DNA of 64,000 bases, from the NCBI GenBank assembly GCA_016177805.1, contig JACOUN010000060.1, positions 1 to 64,000 of the forward strand, read 5' to 3'. The position numbers and the translations under genes were made by a program. This DNA comes from Rhodocyclales bacterium (GTDB lineage: Bacteria; Pseudomonadota; Gammaproteobacteria; Burkholderiales; Rhodocyclaceae). This document shows positions 1 to 8,380 of the stretch, piece by piece. Below the pieces are notes generated by a model. It searched no databases. It was not told where the DNA came from and saw nothing but the letters and a program-made list of their open reading frames with translations. The first letter of the stretch is position 1; every line of letters starts with the position of its first letter.

Positions 1-125
1 TGGTGCTTTTGCCTCAAGGGTGCGCTTCGCCGGGCTCCGCCCGCCCTTGACCCAAATGCACCAGCCACAAACGGAGGGACTGCTCTGCAGGAAAAAGACT
101 TGACTTATGAAAGCTCATAGAAGGA

Positions 126-139
126 GCGGCTTTAGCCGC
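126..139. repeat. REP-like hairpin upstream of first gene
   Basis: GCGGCT-TT-AGCCGC is a perfect 6-bp inverted repeat preceded by AAGGA. It resembles the hairpins at 2327-2340 and 5613-5626 (GGGGCT..AGCCCC followed by TCCT), so it looks like a short dispersed extragenic palindrome. Nothing else is recognisable in bases 1-195: no convincing gene was seen there. Confidence 0.5.
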
Positions 140-195
140 GACCCGCCGCGATGGTTGATGGTTTGCGCCAGCGCGAAGCCCGCCCGCTTCGCGCA

Positions 196-224
196 TTGAC
201 GCGTCCAGAACCAATGTATACAGT
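196..224 (+). promoter_or_regulatory. Candidate sigma70 promoter with TGTATACA palindrome
   Basis: TTGACG (196-201) and TACAGT (219-224) are separated by 17 bp. The perfect palindrome TGTATACA (215-222) overlaps the -10 box. Palindromes of this kind are typical GntR-family half-site arrangements, but no GntR gene is in the window, so the regulator is unknown. It would drive the oxidoreductase at 270. Confidence 0.4.
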
Positions 225-269
225 ATCCAAACTATTCGTTACTTAGCCGCGCCAGCCAGGAGAACACCC

Positions 270-2240
270 GTGACCAGACCCGGAGAAGCCAAACTCAAGC
301 ACCTGTTCAAGCCCGGCCGCATCGGCAAGTTCGAGACCAAGAACATGGTCAAGTACGGGGCCTGTTGCGTGTCCAACTACAACACCCGCGACGGCTACAT
401 CACCCCGCGCGAGCTGGCGCGCACCCGCGTCATCGCCTCGACCGGCTGCGGCATCATCACCAACCAGGGCGCCTACCCCGACCCGCTCGGCGAGGGCAAG
501 GCCTACTTCCGTCAGGTGGCGTTGTTCGACGACAAGTTCCTGCCGCAATTCGAGACCATCGCGCAATACATCCACGATGGCGGCGGGGTCGCGATCCAGC
601 AGATCCTGCACGCCGGGCGCTACGGCGGCATCGACCTGGGCTACTGCATCCAGCCCTCGGTGGTGCCGCAGACCCTGCCGCACTTCCGCCCGCCGCGCGA
701 AGTGACCAAGGAACAGATCAAGGCCATCGTCGAGCAGCACGCCGAGGCCGCGCGGCGCGCGATTCGCGCCGGTTTCGACGGCACCGAGGTCACCAGCTTC
801 ATGGGCTATCTGCTGGCCAACTTCAACTCGCGCTTCACCAACCAGCGCACCGACGAATACGGCGGCTCGATCGAGAATCGCGGCCGCTTCATGCGCGAAC
901 TGATCGACGGCATCAAGCAGGCCACCCCCGACAACCCGCTGGTGATCCGCCTCAACGGCGCCGAGCTGATGGACCGCTGGGGCGGCAACAGCGAGGACGA
1001 CTGCTTCGAGCTGATGCAGCAGGCGGTCGACTGTGGCGTCGACATGATTTCGGTCACGGTGGGCTGGCAGGAAGCGCCCGAATCGTCGATCGGCCGCGAC
1101 GTGCAGCCGGGGCACTGGAACTACCTCGCCGCCAAGGCGAAAAAGATGTTCCCCAACACCCTGATCACCTTCGGCAACCGCCTGCCCGACCCGGTCATGG
1201 CCAACCAGTGCATCGCCGACGGCGTGTTCGACTACTGGGAAGTGTGCCGCCCGATGCTGGCCGACCCGGAACTGCTGCACAAGGCCGCCGAAGACCGGCT
1301 CGACGAAGTGCGCCGCTGCATCGGCTCGCTCAACTGCTTGTCGCGCCTGTTCCGCGACCTGCCCTACACCTGCACCATGAACCCGACCCTGGGCCACGAA
1401 GTCGAGCCCGAATACCAGGTCACCCCGGCGGCGGTGAAGAAACGCATCATGGTCATCGGCGCCGGCCCGGCCGGCATGGAAGCGGCGATCACCGCCAAGA
1501 AGCGCGGCCATGACGTGACCGTGTTCGAGAAGGGCGACCGCATCGGCGGCAACCTGCGCGCCTACGCCAACAGCGACCTCGCGCGCCCCGATGACCTGCT
1601 GTCGGTGGTGCGTCACTACGAAGTCATGGCGAAAAAGCTTGGCATCGAGATCCGCTTCAACACCGAAGCCAACGCCAAGTTCATGCGCAGCATGCTGCAC
1701 CAGTACGACGTGTGTCTGGTCGCGGCCGGCGCGCGCACCGACATGGCTGCCTACCGGCACCTTGAAGGCCACGAGCGGCTGGTGGATGTGCTCGATGTCG
1801 CGCACGGCAAGGTCGAACCGGGCAAGCGCATCGTGATGGTCGGCGCGGGCAAGATCGGCCTCACCCTGTCGGAGCTGCTGACCACCAAGGGCCACGAGGT
1901 GGTGCTGGTCGAGGAGGACAAGCGTATCGCCGGCGACGTCATTCCGTCGTTCAAGTGGCGCCATTCGGCGTGGGTCGAGGAACTCAAGATCCGCACCCTG
2001 ACCTCGACCCAACTGGTCAAGGCCACCGCCGAAGGCGCGCTGGTGCGCAACGCCAAGGGCGAGGAAACCTTCATCGAGGCCGACATGGTGATCGTCTCCG
2101 GCCCGCGCAAGCCCAACCACGACCTGTTCCAGGAGTTCCAGTGGATGGTCGACGAGCTGCACGGCGCCGGTGACGCGGTCATCGCGCGCGGCATGGACGC
2201 CGCGATCCACGAAGGCTACCGCCTCGGCGTGCGTATCTGA
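270..2240 (+). CDS. Old-Yellow-Enzyme-type NADH:flavin oxidoreductase / FAD oxidoreductase
   Basis: This 656-residue protein has the two-part layout of 2,4-dienoyl-CoA reductase/trimethylamine dehydrogenase-like flavoenzymes. An N-terminal FMN TIM barrel (about 10-370) carries HAGR at 114-117. A C-terminal FAD/NAD(P)-binding half has the dinucleotide motif GAGPAGME at about 397-404. The start is GTG with CAGGAGA upstream (257-263). The cluster-binding region between the halves is odd: C350, S353, C356 and C368 appear where the family normally has C-x2-C-x3-C-x11-C, so one cysteine is replaced by serine and one residue is missing. Substrate is unknown; the RidA-like gene downstream hints at an amine or imine-generating reaction (inference). 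It probably forms a transcription unit with the RidA-like gene, although a REP pair lies between them. Confidence 0.85.
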   Translation: MTRPGEAKLKHLFKPGRIGKFETKNMVKYGACCVSNYNTRDGYITPRELARTRVIASTGCGIITNQGAYPDPLGEGKAYFRQVALFDDKFLPQFETIAQYIHDGGGVAIQQILHAGRYGGIDLGYCIQPSVVPQTLPHFRPPREVTKEQIKAIVEQHAEAARRAIRAGFDGTEVTSFMGYLLANFNSRFTNQRTDEYGGSIENRGRFMRELIDGIKQATPDNPLVIRLNGAELMDRWGGNSEDDCFELMQQAVDCGVDMISVTVGWQEAPESSIGRDVQPGHWNYLAAKAKKMFPNTLITFGNRLPDPVMANQCIADGVFDYWEVCRPMLADPELLHKAAEDRLDEVRRCIGSLNCLSRLFRDLPYTCTMNPTLGHEVEPEYQVTPAAVKKRIMVIGAGPAGMEAAITAKKRGHDVTVFEKGDRIGGNLRAYANSDLARPDDLLSVVRHYEVMAKKLGIEIRFNTEANAKFMRSMLHQYDVCLVAAGARTDMAAYRHLEGHERLVDVLDVAHGKVEPGKRIVMVGAGKIGLTLSELLTTKGHEVVLVEEDKRIAGDVIPSFKWRHSAWVEELKIRTLTSTQLVKATAEGALVRNAKGEETFIEADMVIVSGPRKPNHDLFQEFQWMVDELHGAGDAVIARGMDAAIHEGYRLGVRI

Positions 2241-2253
2241 GCGTCGCTGAAGC

Positions 2254-2340
2254 GAAGCCGCACCTGCCGTGAGCGCGTCCAGGCGCCTCGGTAGGTGCGG
2301 CTTCAGCCGTGATAACAAAGTCATTCGGGGCTAAAGCCCC
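2254..2340. repeat. REP/BIME-like pair of hairpins
   Basis: A 12-bp perfect inverted repeat (GAAGCCGCACCT at 2254-2265 with AGGTGCGGCTTC at 2293-2304) is followed by GGGGCT-AA-AGCCCC (2327-2340) and TCCTGC. The second hairpin nearly repeats the one at 5613-5626. This is a typical extragenic palindrome cluster and could act as a transcript stabiliser or terminator between the two genes. Confidence 0.6.
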
Positions 2341-2402
2341 TCCTGCAACAGCCGCTGCTGCCCCTGGGCATCCAACCCGGCGCATCGCACAAGGAGCACC
2401 CC

Positions 2403-2795
2403 ATGCAAATGCTGCAACCGCCCGGCTGGGCACGTCCCAAGGGTTATTCCAACGGTATCGTCGCGAGCGGCCGCATGGTGTTCGTGGCCGGTCAGGTCGG
2501 GTGGGACGAGCAGGAAGTGTTCCGCACCGACGACCTGGTCGGCCAGGTGCGCCAGGCGCTCACCAACATCGTCGCGATCCTGCGCGAAGCCGGCGCGGAC
2601 CCCGCCCACATCGTGCGCATGAACTGGTATCTCGCCGACAGCGCCGAATACAACGCCCGGCTGGCCGAGATCGGCGCGGTGTACCGCGACCTGATCGGCC
2701 GCCACTTCCCCGCCATGACCGCGCTGCAAGTCGCGGGCTTCGTCGAAAAAGGCGCGAAGATCGAGATCGAGGTGACCGCGATGCTGCCCGGCTGA
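2403..2795 (+). CDS. RidA/YjgF/UK114-family protein, atypical active site
   Basis: The 130-residue protein has the usual Rid length and core (VFVAGQVG at 26-33, KIEIEV at 119-124). RidA proper deaminates reactive enamine/imine intermediates using a conserved Arg at the PARS position (R105 in E. coli). Here that position reads PAMT with Met105, so the protein belongs to an Rid subgroup without the catalytic arginine and may bind a different ligand or lack deaminase activity. It follows the flavin oxidoreductase on the same strand, suggesting a shared pathway. The ATG at 2403 is preceded by AAGGAG. Confidence 0.85.
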   Translation: MQMLQPPGWARPKGYSNGIVASGRMVFVAGQVGWDEQEVFRTDDLVGQVRQALTNIVAILREAGADPAHIVRMNWYLADSAEYNARLAEIGAVYRDLIGRHFPAMTALQVAGFVEKGAKIEIEVTAMLPG

Positions 2796-2885
2796 AGTTT
2801 CTCCATGGATTTCTGGAGGTTATTTACTCGATATTGACAAATACCGCCGCGCCGGCGAGCGCCGGTGCCCAGTTCCACCGCATGG

Positions 2886-2905
2886 ATTCCGGCTTTCGCC
2901 GGAAT
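2886..2905. repeat. ATTCCGGC/GCCGGAAT dispersed hairpin
   Basis: ATTCCGGC-TTTC-GCCGGAAT is a perfect 8-bp stem with a 4-nt loop, followed by GACAGG. This is the common proteobacterial 'CCGGAATGAC' intergenic repeat. It lies between the RidA-like gene and the diguanylate cyclase gene and may terminate transcription. The rest of 2796-3094 shows nothing recognisable. Confidence 0.6.
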
Positions 2906-3094
2906 GACAGGTAACCCATTCGGTTGCCGGTTTGGTAACGCGGAGTTGCAACCGGGCGGTCCTGCAGCGTGCAGTTGGCCGCCCGTCGTCATTGCATCCA
3001 GCCCCAAAGCACTTCACAATCGAAAGATCCGCGAGCCAACGGACGCACAGTCGCGTCCGTGCTCGATTCCCGCCGCCCTGCCGACCCTGACACG

Positions 3095-5590
3095 ATGTCC
3101 CTGACATTGACGAACAAGCCGATCGGCACCCGCATCGGCCTAGCGCTGGCGCTGCCCATCCTGGGGCTGCTGTTCTTTGCCGCGTGGACGGTGCTGGGCT
3201 ATCACCGCATCGCCAGCGACACGAGTGACCTGCACAACATGGCCAGCCTTGCTCCAGCGGTGGGCGCCCTGGTGCACGAACTGCAGCAGGAGCGCGGTGT
3301 TTCGGCGGGGTACGCCGGATCTCGCGGCAAGGAGTTCGAGGACCGGCTGGCGGACCGGCGTGCCTCGACCGACGGGCAGGTCGAGTTCTACTACGACGCG
3401 CTCGACAATCTGCGTGAGCAGGGCGATCCGCGGCTCAAGCGCCAGATCGGGATCGCGCAATCGCGCGTGGGTGCGTTGCCGGGCTTGCGTCGCGCCGTGT
3501 CCGACTTCCAGATCGGCGCCGACGAGCTGATCGAGCACTACAGCGCCACCATAGACGACTTGACCGGGATCCTCCGGGTCATGCTGCTGGAAGGCAGCAA
3601 CGCCGAACTGAGCCGCGCGCTCAACGCCTACATGCAGATGGTGCTGGCCAAGGAGATGTCCGGTATCGAGCGTGCGGTCGGCTCGGCCCAGCTCGCGTCG
3701 GGGCGCTTCGACAGCGCGGGGCATGCGCGCCTGATCAGTCTCATCGACCGCCAAACGCTGCATTTCGAGCAGTTTCGCTACTTTGCCAACGCCGAGCAGA
3801 TCGCGGCGCTGGACAGCGCGCTGGCGATACCGGAAACGGCCGAAATCGAGCGCATGCGCCGCATCGTCATCGTCAGCAGGGGCGGGCAGTTGCTGCGCAA
3901 GATCGAAAGCACGCGCTGGTTCGACACGCAGACGCGCAAGATCGACCAGCTCAAGAGCGTCGAAGACCGCCTCGCCGCCGATCTGATCCAGCACGCGCGC
4001 AACATCGAGACCAGTGCGCGCGGCACCGCCGCGACGCTCAACTTCGCCATCCTGTTGATGCTGGTCTTGACCGTGGCGATCGCGGCGCTGCTGGCGCGCG
4101 GCATCATCGACCCGATCGCGCGCATCACCGCCGCCCTCAACCGGTTGGCCGCCAATGACGAGGAAGTCGAGATCACCGACGACCGGCGTGGCGACGAGAT
4201 CGGCGACATGGCGCGCGCGGCGGTGGTGTTTCGCGACAACGTCAGCCGCATCGCGCGGGCCGAGGAACGCCTGCGCAGCGAGGCCATCATGCGCCTGCAC
4301 TACAAGGCGCTCGAATCGATCCTGCAAGGCGTGCTGATCATCGATTACGACCGGGTGATCACCTATGCCAACGCCGCGTTCCAGCGCATCACCGGCTACG
4401 GCGAAGCCGAAATCATCGGACGCACGCCGGAATTCCTTTACGGCCCCGAGACCGATCCCAAGGCGCTTACCGCGTTGCGCGCGGCATTGGTCGCGGGCGA
4501 CGTGCGCCCGCACTGCGTGCTGTGCTACCGCAAGGACGGCGCCACCTTCTGGGCCGAAGTGTCGGTGACCCTGGTGCATGACAGCGATGGACGCCCGACC
4601 CACGTCGTCAGCGTGATCCGCGACATCACCGAGAGTCGCAACATCGAGGCCGAACTGCGCATCGCCGCGATCGCCTTCGAATCGCTGCACGCGATGATGG
4701 TCACCGACCCCCGTGGCGTGATCCTGCGCGTCAACCGCGCCTTCACCGAGACCACCGGCTACAGCGCCGAGGAGATGATAGGCAACACTCCGGCCATGCT
4801 CAAATCCAACCGTCACGAGCCCGAGTTCTACGCCGACATGTGGCACCGCCTGACCAGCAGCGGCTCGTGGGAAGGCGAGGTGTGGGACCGGCGCAAGAGC
4901 GGCGAGATCTACCCCAAGTGGCAGACCATCTCGTCGGTGCGCGACGCCGACGGCAGGATCACCCACTACGTTGCGGCCTTCTCCGACATCAGCGAGCGCA
5001 AGGAAGCCGAAGAGCAGATCCGCAAACTCGCCTTCTACGACCCGCTCACCGGCTTGCCCAACCGGCGCCTGCTCATCGACCGGCTGCAACGCGCGGTGCT
5101 CACCAGCGACCGTACCGGGCGCAGCGGCGCGCTGTTCTTCATCGATCTGGACCAGTTCAAGGGCCTCAACGACACGCGCGGCCACGACGTTGGCGACCTG
5201 CTGCTGATCGAAGTGGGCAAGCGGCTGCAGACCTGTCTGCGCGAATGCGACACCGCCGCCCGCCTGGGCGGTGACGAATTCGTCGTCATGCTCGAAGATC
5301 TCAACCCGGTGCTGAACGAAGCGATGCGCCACGCGCGTCTGGTGGGCGACAAGATACTCGCCTGTCTGAACGAACCCTATCTGCTCGTCGGACAGATACA
5401 CCACAGCACCCCCAGCATCGGCGCCACCCTGATACGCGGGCGCCGCTGCAGCGCCACCGAACTGCTCAAGCAGGCCGACGTGGCCATGTACCAGGCCAAG
5501 GCCGCCGGGCGCAACACCCTGTGCTTCTTTGAACCCGGCATGGCGCCGACGCCGGACGAGTCCAGTTCCGCACCTGGAAGCAGTGGCTGA
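3095..5590 (+). CDS. NIT-HAMP-PAS-PAS-GGDEF diguanylate cyclase
   Basis: The 831-residue membrane protein probably makes cyclic di-GMP. An N-terminal membrane segment (about 10-30) precedes a periplasmic region with the nitrate/nitrite-sensing (NIT) signature LQQERGVSAGY, so it probably senses nitrate, nitrite or a similar ligand. A second membrane segment (about 316-335) is followed by HAMP, two PAS domains (about 405-650) and a GGDEF domain. The GGDEF motif is intact (725-729) and an inhibitory I-site RxxD (R716-D719) lies five residues upstream, so it should be active and product-inhibited. Start: ATG at 3095 begins MSLTLTNKP just before the first membrane segment; an in-frame start at 2969 would add 42 unlikely residues. 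No EAL domain is present. Confidence 0.9.
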   Translation: MSLTLTNKPIGTRIGLALALPILGLLFFAAWTVLGYHRIASDTSDLHNMASLAPAVGALVHELQQERGVSAGYAGSRGKEFEDRLADRRASTDGQVEFYYDALDNLREQGDPRLKRQIGIAQSRVGALPGLRRAVSDFQIGADELIEHYSATIDDLTGILRVMLLEGSNAELSRALNAYMQMVLAKEMSGIERAVGSAQLASGRFDSAGHARLISLIDRQTLHFEQFRYFANAEQIAALDSALAIPETAEIERMRRIVIVSRGGQLLRKIESTRWFDTQTRKIDQLKSVEDRLAADLIQHARNIETSARGTAATLNFAILLMLVLTVAIAALLARGIIDPIARITAALNRLAANDEEVEITDDRRGDEIGDMARAAVVFRDNVSRIARAEERLRSEAIMRLHYKALESILQGVLIIDYDRVITYANAAFQRITGYGEAEIIGRTPEFLYGPETDPKALTALRAALVAGDVRPHCVLCYRKDGATFWAEVSVTLVHDSDGRPTHVVSVIRDITESRNIEAELRIAAIAFESLHAMMVTDPRGVILRVNRAFTETTGYSAEEMIGNTPAMLKSNRHEPEFYADMWHRLTSSGSWEGEVWDRRKSGEIYPKWQTISSVRDADGRITHYVAAFSDISERKEAEEQIRKLAFYDPLTGLPNRRLLIDRLQRAVLTSDRTGRSGALFFIDLDQFKGLNDTRGHDVGDLLLIEVGKRLQTCLRECDTAARLGGDEFVVMLEDLNPVLNEAMRHARLVGDKILACLNEPYLLVGQIHHSTPSIGATLIRGRRCSATELLKQADVAMYQAKAAGRNTLCFFEPGMAPTPDESSSAPGSSG

Positions 5591-5612
5591 AGCCGCGAGC
5601 ATCGCGGCGTTC

Positions 5613-5626
5613 GGGGCTGAAGCCCC
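5613..5626. repeat. REP-like hairpin GGGGCT..AGCCCC
   Basis: GGGGCT-GA-AGCCCC followed by TCCTAC, almost identical in sequence and context to the element at 2327-2340. It lies just after the diguanylate cyclase stop codon. No other signal was recognised in the 256-bp gap to 5846. Confidence 0.55.
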
Positions 5627-5846
5627 TCCTACGAAACAACCGAGCCGCGCCTCCCGCCGCAACGACGTGGGCGGCTGGCTCTCCGTCGCGCTGCTGGTCG
5701 CACCGCTACAACACGACACACACCGACACGCCGCAGCACGGAGAATGGCCCCCTTGATGAGCACCGGCTTGCGCTGGTGCGACGGACTTTGATCGCCGAC
5801 CGAACAAACAGCCCCCCGATTTCTCGACAACCAGGGTCACGATTCC

Positions 5847-7259
5847 ATGCAAGCATTCCCTCCGATGCGCGCCCTCGCGGTAACCCTGTGGTGTGCGGCG
5901 GCGCTGGCCGGCTGTACCAGCGTTGGCCCGGACTTTCAGCGCCCGCCGCCCGCCGCGCCGAGCGCCTGGCAGGCCGCCCAACCGCATGACGGCACACCCG
6001 CCGCCTTGCTCGACTGGTGGGCCGGGTTTGACGACCCGGTGCTCACCGGGCTGATTGCCGACGCCGACACCTCCAGCCCCACCTTGATGGCCGCCGCCGC
6101 GCGCATCGCCGAGGCACGCGCCACGCTCACCACCCGCGAGGCCGCCGCGCAACCCGCGCTCGACGGCGGCGCCAGCCTCACCCGCAGTGGCACCGAGCGC
6201 GACGCCCCGGTGGCCGCGCGTACCACCGGCCGCGTGGCGGTCGATGCGGCGTGGGAGATCGACCTGTTCGGGCGCGTGCGGCGCGGCGCCGAGGCGGCCG
6301 AGGCGCGCCTGGCGGCACGCCGGTTCGATTGGCACGAGGCGCGCGTGTCGCTCGCGGCCGAAGTCGCCAGCACCTACGTGAGCTACCGCGCCTGTCGTCT
6401 GCTCGAAGCGGCGCGCAGCGAAGACGTTGCTTCACGCAGCGAAACGCAGCGCCTCACGGCGGTGTCTGTCGACGCCGGGTTTACCGCGCCGGCCAACGCC
6501 GAGCTGGCCCGCGCCAGCCTCGCCGACGCGCGCGCCGATCTGGAAGACCAGCGCGCCCAGTGCGCGCTCACGCTCAAGGCGCTGGTGGCGCTGACCGGAG
6601 TGCCCGAAGCGGCGCTGCGCACCCGGCTGCAGGGTGGCGCAACGCACCTGCCGGTGCCGGCGCGCTTCGCGGTCGATGCGCTGCCGCTGGCGGTACTCAG
6701 CCAGCGCCCCGATCTGGCCGCCGCCGAGCAGGAACTGGCCGCCGCGACCGCCGACGTCGGCGTGGCCGAGGCCAACCGCTACCCGCGTCTGGCCCTGTCG
6801 GGCAGCGTCTCGCTCGCCAGCGTGCGCGGCGGCGGCGACAGTCTGCCGTGGTCGATAGGCCCGGCGCTGGCGCTGCCCTTGTTCGACGCGGGCACACGCG
6901 CGGCCGAGGTCAAGGCGGCCGAAGCGCGTCTGGCGCGGCAGCAGGCCGCCTACGTGGCGGCGGTGCGCGCGGCGGTGCGTGAAGTCGAGCAGGCGCTGGT
7001 CGCGCTCGACAGCGCCGAGCGTCGCGAGGCCGACGCGCGCGCGGCGGCCGAAGGTTACGCCCGCTTTCTCGACGCTACCGCCATCCACTGGCAAGCCGGT
7101 GGCGCCAGCCTGCTGACGCTGGAAGAGGCGCGGCGCAATGCCACCCAGGCCGAACGCAAACTCATCGCCCTGCAACGTGACCGGGTGCTGAACTGGATAT
7201 CCCTGTACAAGGCCGTGGGCGGTGGCTGGACTGCCGCCCATGCTGGAGACCCCGCATGA
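5847..7259 (+). CDS. RND efflux outer-membrane factor lipoprotein (NodT/OprM family)
   Basis: This 470-residue TolC-like channel subunit exports substrates across the outer membrane. A signal peptide ends in the lipobox LAGC, followed by the usual GPDFQRP start of OprM/NodT proteins. The duplicated helical repeats rich in Ala and Glu (YPRLALSGS, ALPLFDAGTR) are the family pattern. The gene heads a three-gene operon; its stop overlaps the adaptor's start codon (ATGA). An alternative start (ATG at 5865) would give a shorter signal peptide. Confidence 0.93.
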   Translation: MQAFPPMRALAVTLWCAAALAGCTSVGPDFQRPPPAAPSAWQAAQPHDGTPAALLDWWAGFDDPVLTGLIADADTSSPTLMAAAARIAEARATLTTREAAAQPALDGGASLTRSGTERDAPVAARTTGRVAVDAAWEIDLFGRVRRGAEAAEARLAARRFDWHEARVSLAAEVASTYVSYRACRLLEAARSEDVASRSETQRLTAVSVDAGFTAPANAELARASLADARADLEDQRAQCALTLKALVALTGVPEAALRTRLQGGATHLPVPARFAVDALPLAVLSQRPDLAAAEQELAAATADVGVAEANRYPRLALSGSVSLASVRGGGDSLPWSIGPALALPLFDAGTRAAEVKAAEARLARQQAAYVAAVRAAVREVEQALVALDSAERREADARAAAEGYARFLDATAIHWQAGGASLLTLEEARRNATQAERKLIALQRDRVLNWISLYKAVGGGWTAAHAGDPA

Positions 7260-8380
7260 AAAGCCTGCATCGACTTACCGCAATTGCCATTGCCGCCGCG
7301 CTCGTGGGTGCCGGCGCCTATCACTTCACCCGCCAGCCGGCCAGCGCCGCGATCGCACCACCCAAGGTCGCGCGCGCGGCGCTGGCGGTCAGTGTTGCCA
7401 CCATCGAACACGCCGGCTGGCCGCGCCAGATCAGCGCCAGCGGCAGCGTCGCGCCGTGGCAGGAGGCGGTGATCGCAGCCGAAACCGGCGGGCTGCGCAT
7501 CGTCAAGGTCGCGGCCGACGTGGGGGATGTGGTCAAGCGCGGCCAGACCCTGGTCGAGCTGGCGGGCGACAGCGTCGCGGCCAGTGAAGCGCAACAGCGC
7601 GCCAGGGTCGACCAGGCCCGCGCGGCGCTGGCCGAAGCCAGAAGCAATGCCGATCGCGCGCGCAAGGTGAGCGGCACCGGCGCGCTGTCGGCGCAGGTGG
7701 TGCAACAGTACCTGGTGGCCGAGCAGAGCGCCGAAGCCAACCTCGCGGCGGCACAGGCGGCGTTGAAAAGCGAGCAGATCCGCCTCGGCCAGACGCGCAT
7801 CGTGGCGCCCGACGACGGCATCATCAGCCGGCGCGGCGCCACCCTGGGCAGCGTGGTGCAGACCGGCAGCGAGCTGTTCGGCATGGTGCGCCAGGGGCGG
7901 CTGGAATGGCGGGCCGAGCTGTCGGCCGAGCAACTGGCGGCGGTGGCGCCAGGGCAGGGCGCGCAACTGCGCCTGGCCGATGGCAGCAGCGTGAGCGGCA
8001 CGGTGCGCATGATCGCCCCCACCCTGAACGCCGACAGCCGCAAGGCGCTGGTGTATGTCGATCTGCCCGCCGGCAGCGCCGCGCGCGCCGGCATGTTCGC
8101 CAGCGGCGAGATCCTGACCGGCGCGGCGCCGGCTACGGTGCTGCCGGCGGCGGCGGTGATCATGCGCGACGGCCACAGCTACGTGTTCGAGGTGAATGCC
8201 GAGGGCGCGGTGGTGCAGCACCGGGTGGAGACCGGGCGGCGGCGCGGCGCACAGGTCGAGCTGCTGACCGCGCTGGCGCCCGAGGCGCGCATCGTCGCCA
8301 GCGGCGGCGCCTTCCTCAACGACGGCGACGTGGTCCGCATTGAAGCCGCCGCCGGGGCCGAAAGCGAGGCCGCACGATGA
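7256..8380 (+). CDS. RND efflux periplasmic adaptor (HlyD/MFP family)
   Basis: The 374-residue membrane fusion protein links the inner-membrane pump to the outer-membrane channel. It has an N-terminal signal/anchor, a barrel-sandwich (lipoyl-like) region around VVKRGQTLVEL, a helical hairpin rich in Ala/Glu/Gln and a C-terminal beta domain. The hairpin contains KVSGTGALSAQVVQQ, typical of MexH/AcrA-like adaptors. The start codon overlaps the stop of the channel gene, and the stop overlaps the start of the pump gene, so the three proteins should be translationally coupled. Confidence 0.93.
   Translation: MKSLHRLTAIAIAAALVGAGAYHFTRQPASAAIAPPKVARAALAVSVATIEHAGWPRQISASGSVAPWQEAVIAAETGGLRIVKVAADVGDVVKRGQTLVELAGDSVAASEAQQRARVDQARAALAEARSNADRARKVSGTGALSAQVVQQYLVAEQSAEANLAAAQAALKSEQIRLGQTRIVAPDDGIISRRGATLGSVVQTGSELFGMVRQGRLEWRAELSAEQLAAVAPGQGAQLRLADGSSVSGTVRMIAPTLNADSRKALVYVDLPAGSAARAGMFASGEILTGAAPATVLPAAAVIMRDGHSYVFEVNAEGAVVQHRVETGRRRGAQVELLTALAPEARIVASGGAFLNDGDVVRIEAAAGAESEAAR

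Noticed and set aside
243-2324. 693-codon open frame on the minus strand opposite the oxidoreductase gene
   Set aside because: It mirrors the codon pattern of the well-supported plus-strand gene and has no domain; long antisense frames are usual in GC-rich DNA. The same applies to the long antisense frames over 3140-5830 and 36569-38656.
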